From: Pohlia nutans
Lineage: Eukaryota > Streptophyta > Bryopsida > Bryales > Mniaceae
Reading direction: 5' to 3'
NCBI GenBank assembly: GCA_022496805.1
Contig: CM040101.1
Location: 27,815,529-27,879,528, forward strand
Length of the DNA: 64,000 nucleotides
Part shown: positions 45,236 through 55,605 of the stretch, piece by piece
Position numbering within the stretch: the stretch's first letter is position 1
How the letters are laid out: each line of letters starts with the position of its first letter
The notes under the pieces: generated by a model
Told to the model about the DNA's origin: nothing
Seen by the model: only the letters and a program-made list of their open reading frames with translations
The model's database searches: none
Made by a program: the position numbers and the translations under genes

Positions 45236-46013
45236 CGAGGGTGATTGCAAGCTACGGTCACCCACATTTTTTTGTCGCGTGTAAGCATTGCTGCACTTTT
45301 TCAATCTTTGGAAAATCATCAATAAATATTGGGATGGAATTTTGTGACGAAACAAATTGCATTGTTTCTAGAATACCAAAGTTTGGATGTCTACCACAAA
45401 AAAGTTTGCAAAATTTCAATCTCTCTATCCAAATTAAGCATTTCTACTTGGATTTGGTAGCGTATCGCTTGTCAAAAGTGCACCTATTTTATGGGAAATG
45501 CTAGAAGGGGGTCAAATTTGAACTTCACAAATTTATAGAAACATAACACAAGTATGTACAAAGCTACCATATTTTATTATTTTTGGTATCACGCTTACTT
45601 ATTTTTTAATTAATTGTTTCATAATGTTTTTGTTTTTTAAGATTTTCGTGCAGTTAAAACTTTTTTTTTTGAATTTTTTTTTTGAAAATGAAATAATGAT
45701 CCAATTTCAGAGGTGGGATATAAAATTCATTTTTCATAAAACCTAGCTATGGATGTTATGTAAAAAAGGCTCTAATTACCCCTACTTGGTAAAAAACAAA
45801 AAAGGCTGTGGAATAAAGCACAAAGTCTTGAAATTAACTTAACAATTGCTAAAGTGAAAGTATTAGCATAAACCCTATTTGGGATGGTGAAATTTTTGAT
45901 CTAATTGAAAGTTGAGAGGTGCGCATTACAACGCTAGTGCATGAGCTGCACGGCCTTTAGCTGCACAAGCTGCACTCTCCATTTGGTAGACCGTAGCTTG
46001 CAATCATCCCCTC
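45236..46013. mobile_element. possible non-autonomous element with about 26 bp inverted ends
   Basis: GGTGATTGCAAGCTACGGTC near 45240 returns inverted at 45988-46006 (GACCGTAGCTTGCAATCATC), with further loose matches on both sides. The 0.78 kb between is AT-rich without a gene. No clear target duplication was found, so the exact ends are open. Confidence 0.55.
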
Positions 46014-46141
46014 TTCAACATGAAGCAGTGAGATCCCAAAAGAATTTTTGTATGACTATTTACGATAACTATTTATAGTAAAAACACCCTTCAGCTAAAG
46101 ACTTAAAAAACATGACTTGCTTCGTAATGATAGCGAAATCA

Positions 46142-46897
46142 CTACTTGTCCAATTTTGTGCGACTGACTCTAGCCGCTTCCTGTGCTTTGAGCTTGGCCA
46201 GTCCTTTCAAGATATCCTCGCGTTGAGAACGATAGTGGGGCCCACTTCCCCCCGTCCACGCATCGCATACGCTTAGACTGTGAGCTCCGCTGACTTTTTG
46301 TTTTGACCTTCGAGTGGATTCCGGGGCCTCACAGGCCGAAAGCGACCTAGACCCTCGAGGAGGCGGCCTTGATATCGACGCATTGAGGTTCTTCGTGTAC
46401 GCAACTGGAGTTGCAGTTGATTTAGGCAGTAGAGAACGGGGAGGTTCTATGAGGATACGTTGCCTAAGAAGACTTTCCGCGCATACTTGTGTCAATCCAT
46501 CGATGACAACAATAGGAAGCGCAGACGGAATAACAGCGTCCTCGAGCGGAGGATGTCCGGGCGCCTCGTCCAAAGGGAGGTTTAGTTTGCGACTCGTTGC
46601 CGCGCCCGTCCGCGGTTCAAGCAAGAAGCAATTCCTTCGACTCAACGATGCTCATTTCAACGGAGACGGAGAGCAGGCGGGAGTCCTGACAGGTCCACGA
46701 CTCGGGGGACTGTCCACCACGCCGTCTTCAACGTCTCCCTTGGAATAGTCTATGGTCGCGGATGCAGCGTCCGCAGCAAACCGCAGCAAGTACGGAGCTA
46801 TGTCGCAACTCCCCCCCTCGGACTCAGATCCGGAGAGGAGACTCTTTGTCAGCCTTTGCGGATTTTGCGGTTTAACAACGCGAACGCATCCTTCCTA
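46142..46897 (-). pseudogene. last exon-like frame of the 46-50 kb gene set, unknown
   Basis: A minus-strand frame begins after a CTGTAG acceptor at about 46898. It reads CVRVVKPQNPQRLTKSLLSG and goes on to PPSRGPVRTPACSPSPLK, then a TGA. The same frame continues as SRRNCFLLEPRTGAATSRKL and later ISRPPPRGSRSLSACEAPES to KAQEAARVSRTKLDK and a stop. It is rich in Ser, Arg and Pro, with no domain I know, and looks disordered. It may be the C-terminal tail of the protein encoded upstream on the same strand (47121-50041). Confidence 0.4.
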
Positions 46898-47120
46898 CAG
46901 TAAGTAGATATTGTACAAGCCCACGTTACCCACCGTCGAACAAAATCAAACAACCTTCAATTGAGAATGAGAACATGCATGGATAGTCAATGAAGAGACA
47001 AATACCGAGAATTAAGTGTAAACGCGACTCCACATATATTATTTACAAATGAACATAGCATACAAAATAGGAAACTACAAAACGTTAATATCGCCATGGG
47101 AATGCCAATGTCCGCGGGGT

Positions 47121-47945
47121 CTACTTCCTAACGCGTCTTCGCTCTATGACTAGGCCTATCCCAGGAAGTTTGAACCGGGATCCCATGATCTTGGAGGACT
47201 CTCTCATGCCGTCAATAATCATGTCCATATTGTAGTCACCGGCACGCAACGGGTCTAGGCCAATTCGATTGTCCTCGACGTATCTCTACAGCTGACCCGG
47301 TTGGCAGTTCGAGTCTAGACGGCGGAGCCATGGCAGAAGTTCCCCCATGAGGACGTCGTCCCCCCGTTCATGGGGACTCCAAGTGCGGAGGAATATAGCA
47401 TTCCCATTCTCATTGCAGATGCTCTTGGGCGGAGAGTCGTCAATGAGAAGAGTATTGTCCCGGGAAAAGGACGTGCCGCCGCTAGGGTTGGTGAACAAGG
47501 TCTCGGAGAGGACTTTCATACATAGCACCTGCAGACCGACATGAAAGAACTTCACCGGAGAGAGCTCTATCTTCGTACACTGATCCTGACTCAAGATATC
47601 GTACAGTCCCCTACAACCCCTGAAGAGGTGCCCAACGATGGGTTCGGCGTTTCGCTTCAACATGGAGGTCCACACTAAGACCCTGTCCGTGATCGAGGAA
47701 ACCTGTCGGAGGAATTCACCGAGATTTTTCCAAGCGAATACTGCCTTGGGACCAATGATCGTGAAATTTCTGTGGCAGAGAACATTGTCTTCCAGACTGT
47801 ACGGTCTGAATTTATCTGCGTACGACTTCATCGCAGTATGACAGAGTATGCCATTCAAGTCGAAGACAATGTTCAGCCACTTCCTCCGCGGTGGAGGGTG
47901 TACGGGAGGCATGGTCCTTGGCACGATTTCTCTCCACCCTCGCAT
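47121..47945 (-). pseudogene. FCP1/NIF-like HAD phosphatase-like domain with altered active site
   Basis: The frame reads KWLNIVFDLNGILCHTAMKS, RVLVWTSMLKRNAEP, KIELSPVKFFHVG and NTLLIDDSPPKS. These are the four HAD motifs of FCP1/SCP-type phosphatases (DxDxT, S/T, K, DD). Motif I is D-L-N-G instead of D-x-D-x-T: the nucleophile Asp is kept and the general acid Asp is Asn. A TAG at 47287-47289 stops the frame after NCQPGQL, but the reading goes on as RYVEDNRIGLDPLRAGD and ends at 47121, so the stop looks premature. FCP1-type enzymes dephosphorylate RNA polymerase II tails; this copy probably lacks that activity. It lies on one strand with 48377-50041 and 46142-46897 and may be one gene with them. 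Confidence 0.75.
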
Positions 47946-48376
47946 TCTACTTGATCAAAACATGACAACAAAGAGATGGAGTTACCTGTTTAAATGCAAA
48001 AATGGGAGAGCCAGAGAGTGGATAGGAGCATTCAGCCGCCCTAATCGACTGCGGTCTCCCATTAGAGAATGCTTCCAATGGTAGTGGACGGTGCACGCAA
48101 ATATTGTTTGGGAGCTGAGCAACAGAACATAGACAAGCAATGACAATTAGACACGTGCTCAAATCTTTGAAAATTGGGTACTCTTTATTTACAAAGTTTA
48201 CATATTACATCCGCATAATTATCATATGTCTGTAGTAGACTCTAAACTACTCCGAACACTATGGTACACTATGTACAAGGATGGTAGCCACAGATGGGTT
48301 TGCCGTCCGCGCCAAGTATTCAAGGACCGGTGTTGACATCCTGTCAAGAAGCATGAATACAAATGAGATACGATTA

Positions 48377-50041
48377 CTAGTAAGGAGTTTCTAACCGTTC
48401 CCACCGAACACAGTCATGAATGACTCCAGGCAACTTGGAATCAATCAAAATCATAAGGTTAGGGTCAGAAGGCTGTACATGATCCGCATCTTCTGGATCT
48501 TGCGGTGGCACTTCAAGCGCAGGGGGAAGTTCGGCGTCGTTGAATTCGAGGAGGTCTTTGTATCCCACCTCGTAGTCGACCCTTTCCTCCTCCATTGAGG
48601 GAGGCGACGGCAACTCCGACGGGTCCTCACGTGAGGATGCGCACACAGTTGCTTCAAGAGCCTCAGTAGCAGTCGCCGGTTCTGCTTCCTCCACTACATT
48701 ATCGTCGACCCGATGATAATGTTCTGCTGGAGAGGCCTTTGCAGCGGTCTCGGGAACCCTGACTTTGAAGGCCCCGCCCTCGGGAGAGGGAATCCTTGGC
48801 TGTTGGGACGCTGGAGTGGAAGCGACGCGATCCTCATAAGCTAAGGAGACCGCATCGCCCTTATCGTCAAATCGACGATCAGGGGTCTCGACCGGCGGAT
48901 GCTCCACAACCTGCACAACAGGAGCGCTAATGGACGGCAGAGGAGGCTGTGGGGTTGCGAAACAGGGGGTTGCAACTGGACAGCTCTGCGAAGAGAGCCC
49001 CACCTGACTCAGGAGCATTTGCATCTGACTTTGGAGCAGGCCTATTTTCTCGTCCGATTGCGCATCAATGTGGGCCACTTTCTCATTGGCAGCCCTGCTA
49101 CTCGCAAGTGCCTCAGCCAACAGCCCGTCTTTCTCCTCCCGCTCCTTCTGCCTCTTGATCCTCCTCTCCCTGGCTTCCATGTCCAACCTCCACCAGTCCT
49201 TCTCCACCTTGATCTTCGCGAATGAGGGTGCGACGACGACTTTCATCTCGACTTGGGGAAGATCCGCAGTGTCATCGTCATTGGACGAGTGACGATGATC
49301 CATTTCATCATCATCACTCAAGACGACAATCTCCTTTGGATCCGGTTTAGGGTCCATAACCGTTTTGGTTATGGTCAAGTCGTCGTCTTCACCCCGTAGA
49401 TCCTCTTGCTGTTCTGCCGGCTGCTCTATGACTTGCTGCTGGATGTCCGTGTCGTTCTCAACATCCTCCTGCACTTGATGGGATTGGTTGAGCTGTTGAT
49501 TCTCGAACTCTGTATCCGTCTTTGTATCCTCATCAGCTTGCTGAGATGGCTCCACCCGTTGATTCTCGAACTCAGTGTCCGTCTTAATATCCTCATCAGG
49601 TCGCTGAGATGGCTCCACCCGTCGATTCTCCACCTCGGTGTCGGCCTCTACATCCTCATTTCCGCGCTGAGGTTGGACTTCCACTGGATGACTCTCTGAT
49701 TCCATCCACGTCCGGATCCCGAATGTGTTGGTCCCGAACTGATCGATTCCCTTAACGCCAGGATTAGTGGACACATGTGCACCCACAGATTTTGTCTGTC
49801 GGTCTGCCACAACAACTCTGTCCGTTGGAGATTCTAGTGTCATCGGTGGCAATGGAGGAGAGTCCGAGTGAACGACAACAGGACCGCGGCACACAGGACG
49901 CTCGTACAAAAGCGAATATGGTGAATTCGAAAACATGAAATCGTTTCGATCCATCCTCCTCGCAAGTCTACTGATTCTAAGATCTCCCCTTACGTTGTCC
50001 CGATCCACGAAGCCGTAGTAATAAGCTCCGAACATCTGCAA
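48377..50041 (-). CDS. 554-residue acidic, repeat-rich protein, unknown
   Basis: This is a long open frame with a CTTTGCAG acceptor just before the ATG, so the true exon may start at 50038 and belong to a longer gene. It begins FGAYYYGFVDRDNVRGDLRI. A threefold repeat around DIKTDTEFENQRVEPSQ and acidic stretches (VVLSDDDEMDHRH) follow. Next is a charged coiled-coil-like part (ARERRIKRQKEREEKDGLL and ASSRAANEKVAHIDAQSDEK), a Pro/Ala-rich part and a C-terminus with DPNLMILIDSKLPG. I do not recognise the family. It is likely nuclear and could work with the FCP1-like exon downstream. Three palindromes (50164-50301) lie just upstream. Confidence 0.55.
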   Translation of the reverse strand: MQMFGAYYYGFVDRDNVRGDLRISRLARRMDRNDFMFSNSPYSLLYERPVCRGPVVVHSDSPPLPPMTLESPTDRVVVADRQTKSVGAHVSTNPGVKGIDQFGTNTFGIRTWMESESHPVEVQPQRGNEDVEADTEVENRRVEPSQRPDEDIKTDTEFENQRVEPSQQADEDTKTDTEFENQQLNQSHQVQEDVENDTDIQQQVIEQPAEQQEDLRGEDDDLTITKTVMDPKPDPKEIVVLSDDDEMDHRHSSNDDDTADLPQVEMKVVVAPSFAKIKVEKDWWRLDMEARERRIKRQKEREEKDGLLAEALASSRAANEKVAHIDAQSDEKIGLLQSQMQMLLSQVGLSSQSCPVATPCFATPQPPLPSISAPVVQVVEHPPVETPDRRFDDKGDAVSLAYEDRVASTPASQQPRIPSPEGGAFKVRVPETAAKASPAEHYHRVDDNVVEEAEPATATEALEATVCASSREDPSELPSPPSMEEERVDYEVGYKDLLEFNDAELPPALEVPPQDPEDADHVQPSDPNLMILIDSKLPGVIHDCVRWERLETPY

Positions 50042-50163
50042 AGAGAAATTGACAAGTTAGTCGCAAATTCTGGAACTCACATAACAAGTCATCAGGGATG
50101 TTGGGTTAATGCAAAGATATGACTATAACAATGCTCTATAGTACAGCCGTATCACATGACTGC

Positions 50164-50301
50164 TATCGTCGACTCGACGATAAGAGTGTATGAGGACTGC
50201 ACATAAACTGGGACAGCATAGCTATCGTCGACCCAACGATACGACTGAGCGGGGGACTCATTGTGCGCATTAAGACCACTGATATCGTCGACCCGACGAT
50301 A
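50164..50301. promoter_or_regulatory. three TATCGTCGACYCGACGATA palindromes
   Basis: Perfect or near-perfect palindromes lie at 50164-50182, 50223-50241 and 50283-50301, about 60 bp apart, upstream of the 48377-50041 frame. A fourth, ATCGTCGACCCGATGAT, lies inside that coding frame near 48702. The regular spacing and position suggest a binding site of the element's own protein or a regulator (inference). Confidence 0.8.
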
Positions 50302-50339
50302 ACAGTGTGTGAACCGTCGAGACGGTCCACTTTAACGGT

Positions 50340-53300
50340 AAACCTTTATCGCTAAAGTTTTGAGTTATTTTGCATCTTGCATTGGTCTAAGCATGGCATT
50401 TTAGCGATTAGATAATTTCCCGCTTTGTGAGCTATTTAGGTTTGGTTTTGATTGCCCTATTTTATGATGCCATTTTGTCTAAGTAATTTTGGTTGTTTAT
50501 TTATTTCTAACTACTTAACCGTTGGATTTTGGGCGTTTGAGTCATTTGCCCTATTATTTTATTCTATTGTTTTGATCTATTATTGTGGCCTATTATTCTA
50601 ATCCATTCTTTTAGTCTAATTTATTAGTCCATTCGACTAGTTTATTTTAGTCTATTCTTGTGGGTTATTATTTTAGTCTATTATTCGCCTATTATTTTGG
50701 TCTATTATTTGGTCTATTATTTTCGTACATTATTTAGTCTACTATTTTAGTTCACTAATTTAGTCTATTATTTAAGTTTATTCTTTTAGCCTTTTACTTT
50801 GATCTATTCTTTTGGTCTATTACTTTATTCTATTATTTTATCCTATCCTTTTATTCTATCTTTCTAGCCTATTATTTATTCTATCTTTCTAACCTATTAT
50901 TTATCCTATCTTTCAAACCTATTATTCATTCTATCCTTTTAGCCTACTATTTTGTCTATCATTTTATCCTATTATTTATTCTATTCTTTTAGCCTATTAT
51001 TTATTAAATCTTTCTAGCCTATTATTTATTATATCTTTCTAGCCTATTATTTATTCTATCATTTTAGCCTATTATTTATCCTATCCTTTTAGCCTATTCT
51101 TCCGTCTATTCTCTTGGTTTATTATTTTAGTTGATTATTTGCCTATTATTTTAGTCTATCATTTAGCCTATTACTTATATTATCCTTTTAGCTTATTATT
51201 TACTCTATCTTTTTAGTCTATGCTTTTATTCCATTATTTTAGTTGATTAGTTTAGTGTATTATTTGGACCTATTGGGCTAATTGGGTTAGTATTTCCCTT
51301 GTAGCTAGTAGTGGAAGAATTAGACTCCCGGTGTTCTATGAGTTTAGTGGGAGTTTAGTTGGGTTAGATTAGGTTCCATGGATGACAATTCGTTGGATGA
51401 TTTTTAGGAGAGATGGATGTAGTTTTGGGGTGGGATTTTGAATCCCACCCCTGTCGATAAGCTGGGAGTTAGTTAGTTTTGTGTGTGCCGTTTAGTGTTT
51501 TGGGAAGAGACGTTAGTTTTCTAGATCTAGATCTTGTTTTGTGGATGGGGGTTCTTGGTAAATAGTGTTTGGGAAAAATAAAAAAATATTAGTGTCAAAG
51601 GCTTGGGAAATTAAGAGTAGGGATTAGTTTTAACCGTTTTTGGGATTAGAAGACTGGGATTCTTGGTTTGGGCTTGAGACCTGCAGAACAACGGCGGAAG
51701 GGAGGACGACGACCAATAACACCGACGACAACCACGACAAGTCACGGATTCAGCTCGAGGGGCGGCTTCGACGATTCAAGCGGAGCAGCGACCACGGAAG
51801 GGCGGATCGATCAGCAGCGAGCAACGGTAGAGGATTGTTGGCAGAAGCAGGCGCATTGAGCATCGGCGCGAGGGAGGCACCGTGGCAGTCGGGCCAGTGC
51901 GGAACGGAGCCGTTGCAGCAGCGGCAAGATTAAAATCACAATCAGAGCGTACCAGTGTACTAGAGGTTGCAGCAGCTCCGGACGAGGGCGACGACAACGC
52001 GGCGGAAGGCACAGCCGGAAGGACAGGTGGAGCAGCGAACACCAAGTCACGCAGCAGCAATTCAAGACCGAGGTTCCGCAGCAGCAATTCAAGACCAAGG
52101 CTCAGCAGCAGCAATTCAAGACCAGGGCTCAGCAGCGACGAGAATTTGGTAACGCCAACGACGGAGGTGGCGACAGGCGACTTCGGCGGCAGCAAGGACC
52201 GATCGACGAGGGCTCAGGAGCAGCGAGCATCGCGGAGCGACGGTGGTGACCACTTCCTACTGCGGCGCGGGGAGATCGACTGGAGCGACTGCAGCAACGA
52301 GGAGCTTGACAACGGCAAAAGAGGGCACGAGGATTCAAGAGCTCGTGCAAAATCGGAGGCGACACCACCCCAGTCCCGAAGCGCAGCAAGCGACGGCAAT
52401 TCCCTGTCTCCCTCCCGCGTGATAATACGGAGGGAGGCAGGGTGACATTACGGAGGGAAGCCCTTGTTACTTCCTCCCTTCCCAATTTCATGTAGTTTTG
52501 ATAATAGTTGAATCTCTAAGGATTGGTAGGATTTGTAGAACGTTTAATTTAGCGATTTGTATCGCTTCCTATTGATTGGTGAAATTGTTTGCGTATTTTA
52601 GTCCAATTTCCTTGTTTGCATGTTTTAGTCCAATTTCCTTGCTTGCGTGTTTTAGTCCAATTTTCTTGTAGTGTTGGGTTGATAGTTAGGCTTAAAAATT
52701 CCCGGTGCGTAGTATAGCGCGGAAGCGTTGCCGAAATTACACCGGGATTCTTTCCCATCCAATTCAAAAAAACTAGGTCAATTGTGTCAAAAAAAGATTA
52801 GAATTCTTTATGCTTGAGGAACTTGTGTTGCTTACAACTCCCCATTAAGGTATTGTAGCATTGTGAGTAGTTTTGTTGGGAATTAGGACATTTGATTCAA
52901 TTTTGTGGCCCATTTTAGGTTTAGAGATAGTACTGCCATTTTAGGTGAGGGTGCAAATTCACCTCACCTAACCATTTTTTACTCTAATTTTAGCTCATTT
53001 TCAAGTACTTGGTACTTATAGGCAAATTGAGGTGGAAATTAAGCACTTTTAGCCCATTTTTGGATCAAAGTGTGTATGGTGAGTGTGCTGTAATTTTTAT
53101 CCATGAGTGCCAAAACCCTAATTTAAGGGTTTAAATCACCAAATTGACCCATTTTTATGGCACGTGGTGCCGAAGGGAAATTGGCGAGGTATTTGTGAGC
53201 ATTTTAATATTTATTGTTGTTCATTAGAGCACTTGTGAATATGCTGTAATTTTTATACTTAAGTCCCAAAGCCCTAATTAGAGGGTCTAAGTCACCAAAA

Positions 53301-53600
53301 TTAACCCATTTTAGTGCACTAAGTGCCTAGGGTAATTGGTGGGGGTTTGTGGATTGATTAAGTGTGTGTTGATTGATCATTTCAATCTCTTGCGTGTGCT
53401 GTAATTTCTGTAATTTTTGTGCTGTAATTGGTGGGGGTTTGTGGAGTGGTATAGTGTTCATCGATTGCCCAATTCTATCTTTTGGGTGTGCTGTTATTTT
53501 TATACACACACCTGTTTTGGCCAATTTGCTTAGTTTTTTACCATTTGAGCTTAGAAATTTCCCACATGTTAGCCTAGGTAAAAAGGAGTCCATTGCTTGG
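50340..53600. other. non-coding insert-like stretch between two frames
   Basis: From 50560 to 51270 there are many degenerate copies of TATTATTTAGTCTATTCTTT and CCTATTATTTATTCTATC. Around 51640-52445 a GC-richer part has an open frame with near-exact SNSRPR repeats (CAGCAGCAATTCAAGACC about three times) but no known domain. From 53040 to 53520 a diverged repeat of about 175 bp (GTGCTGTAATTTTTAT...CCCTAAT) recurs. The base use differs from the genes on both sides, and the C-terminus of the 54669 frame runs into it, so it may be an inserted element (a retrotransposon remnant is one option). No ends were found. Confidence 0.5.
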
Positions 53601-54669
53601 AATATTTGTCACACCCACCCTCGGCCGGCATTATGACAGTTTGACCGGGCGACCGGTCAAAGTGCTCATACAGTGCAAGGATTTCAATAATTACCTTCGC
53701 GGCCAGCAGGAACTTCGCTCTCGCATATACCCCAAGGACATTCTCATTGGGTGCAACACACGCGTGCAAGATCTCTAAGTAGAACTCCATGCGGAGTTCA
53801 GCTGCATGAATCCTCCATTTTGCCTCCATGTTTTTGGAGGCGTCCGTATAATACAAACAATTCGCCGGTGTGTCGTATTTTTTCTTCACACACTTCTGGG
53901 TAGCTGTGGCGAATTCATTCTCTTTCTTGAAAAGAAAGAGCAATGTCACGTTCGGAGCGGTGCCTCTATTTGTGACATTGTTCAGCATCTCCGCTCTGCT
54001 AGAAACGTACGTGGAGAGCCGTGAGTCATACTCAGGGAACTCCTGAGCTGCAAAGATCGTCGCAGCTTTGACGTCCTCCTTCCCGAACAGTAAAAAGAGC
54101 CATATGTTTAGCTCAGTCATCTTGGGCTCCGGATGCTCATGTAGGAAGTCCAGGAAGGGATCGATGGCGCTCCGGCTCTCGGTCACTGGCAATCTTGGGA
54201 TGACGCGGGCATCCAGCACTGCCAGATTCACTGGACGAGGAGTGTAGGTGTAATGGGTGCTGGTGACGAGAGCTTTAGCATTGAAGTACTCCGCACCCGG
54301 ATGTGTGAGAAGGAAATCCGACGTCGCCGATGTGAACCGGTGCCTTGCCTTCCAAGCCCTCCACTCCAAATCAATGACAACGCCGCCACTGTCAAGGAAG
54401 TTCAGGGAGGGCTTGATGGCCATGATATCCTGAAGCGCAACTTTCTTGCGCTTCCGCCGCTCAACCCAATCCGCGCTTGCAAGGTTGTCGGGCACGAGAA
54501 TTTTAGTTCTCGAAGTGGAGACTTTCGGATGTAGTGTTCTTCGTCCTGGAGTCTCTCCAAGGAGATGCTTGGCTAGAACATAATATTCATTAAAATGAGA
54601 GAATAGGGACCTCTCAAAATCATATCTCTCATTTTCAAGGGGGAGGATTGAATCTAAATGGGTTGTCAA
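53569..54669 (-). CDS. methyltransferase-like protein (tentative)
   Basis: A 366-residue open frame starts MTTHLDSILPLENERYDFER. It has a basic patch (WVERRKRKKVALQD) and hydrophobic strands (NIWLFLLFGKEDVKAATIF and VTLLFLFKKENEFATATQK). Near the end is FYLEILHACVAPNENVLGVY followed by ARAKFLLAAKVII. The last stretch resembles motif I of beta-class DNA methyltransferases (PGD-x-VLD-x-FAGSG-x-x-LxAA), placed C-terminally as in that class, but the glycines are replaced (VYARAK). The end (PAEGGCDKYSKQW) runs into the insert-like stretch, so the natural C-terminus may be lost. It is between the transposase-like gene and the FCP1-like set on the same strand. Function is inferred from weak motifs only. 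Confidence 0.4.
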   Translation of the reverse strand: MTTHLDSILPLENERYDFERSLFSHFNEYYVLAKHLLGETPGRRTLHPKVSTSRTKILVPDNLASADWVERRKRKKVALQDIMAIKPSLNFLDSGGVVIDLEWRAWKARHRFTSATSDFLLTHPGAEYFNAKALVTSTHYTYTPRPVNLAVLDARVIPRLPVTESRSAIDPFLDFLHEHPEPKMTELNIWLFLLFGKEDVKAATIFAAQEFPEYDSRLSTYVSSRAEMLNNVTNRGTAPNVTLLFLFKKENEFATATQKCVKKKYDTPANCLYYTDASKNMEAKWRIHAAELRMEFYLEILHACVAPNENVLGVYARAKFLLAAKVIIEILALYEHFDRSPGQTVIMPAEGGCDKYSKQWTPFYLG

Positions 54670-54675
54670 TTTAGG

Positions 54676-54830
54676 GGGATAGTTAGTACATATATCATAT
54701 GGAAGTTGGAATTTCCATTAAAATGAGAGTTATGGAAAGAATGATCGCTCCCAGTTGGAAGGAGGAGTTTCCATTAAAATGAGAGTCATGAAAAGAACGG
54801 TCGTTTCTAAACTAATATAGTACCATTTGA
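54676..54830. repeat. short tandem repeat TTTCCATTAAAATGAGAG
   Basis: TTTCCATTAAAATGAGAGTT and TTTCCATTAAAATGAGAGTC recur about 60 bp apart, each followed by ATGRAAAGAAYGRTCG. A related TTCATTAAAATGAGAG lies at about 54588 within the upstream coding frame. Confidence 0.8.
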
Positions 54831-54869
54831 AATAAAAATAATGCTTATGTATAAGGGACTGGTTTCTCA

Positions 54870-55090
54870 TCTCCTGGACACCAAGTCATGAGCTCAATGG
54901 TTGGTTGTGAATGGGTGTTTATCTCATATAGGTGGTCCGGGTTCGATTCCCGTTGAATTCGTTTGAGCAGATATGAGATATGCAGGACTTGGTGCTGCTA
55001 AGTGAGCCTCGGCAGGCAGGAAATTTGTAACAACCAACCAGCCCCGTACCCTAAACTGTGACAAGTGCTTAACGCGTTAACAAAAAAACA
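54870..55090 (+). mobile_element. tRNA-derived SINE
   Basis: An A-box-like GAGCTCAATGGTTGG (54890-54904) is followed 35 bp later by a perfect B box, GGTTCGATTCC (54940-54950). This is the internal RNA polymerase III promoter of tRNA genes. There is no cloverleaf with paired acceptor arms. After the B box comes unrelated sequence of about 130 bp ending GTTAACAAAAAAACAG. The layout is that of a plant tRNA-derived SINE. Target duplications were not resolved. Confidence 0.8.
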
Positions 55091-55605
55091 GTGGTCTTAA
55101 CCACTAAACCTTTTATATGTACTTGTTTTTAAAATCAAATACATACAGTTAATCTTTGAAGGAAAACGGATCAAATATACAAAGAAGTAAACGTACAATG
55201 TAATAGTAAATATATTAATAAAGTATAGATATTGCTCTTGCAACCACTATTTTTTTTCAAAATCAAAACACTTAGTCTTTGAAATGGAAATCTTCAACTT
55301 CAAAGTAAAACACGGAAATATAAAATAAGAAATAGGTCAAAAGAAATCTACAACGTCTAATGAACTAGTCATAGAACAGACTGTATATCGCTTACATCAA
55401 AGCGCAAAGTATCACGATAATAGTCAAATACAAACTATCACATAGAGCTAGCAAAAAAGCCATATTCTCCATTGCCTCCAATCAACAGCGGCTTAAGTAG
55501 AATTATACAAAGCCAAACTTTGGTTAATGACTTCGATATGAGCTGATGGAATTTTGATCGTGCACTCGACAGTACCTCGTTTGATCCTAGACTTCCATGT
55601 TGTCA
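55090..55605. other. AT-rich spacer, no gene recognised
   Basis: Between the SINE and the transposase-like gene there are only short frames and AT-rich sequence. It probably holds the 3' end of the minus-strand transcript. Confidence 0.5.

Noticed and set aside
44923..45288. 121-codon minus-strand ORF
   Set aside because: No recognisable protein, and it overlaps the Helitron end and a candidate element border.
51640..52445. 187-codon Ser/Arg/Gly-rich ORF
   Set aside because: It is built from short repeats in GC-rich DNA, with equally long frames on the other strand; no domain.
50340..53614. LTR retrotransposon
   Set aside because: TGTCACACCC near 53608 looks like an LTR start, but no second LTR, primer site or gag/pol was found.
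54890..54961. tRNA gene
   Set aside because: A and B boxes are present, but no paired acceptor stem or anticodon stem could be drawn; a SINE explains it better.
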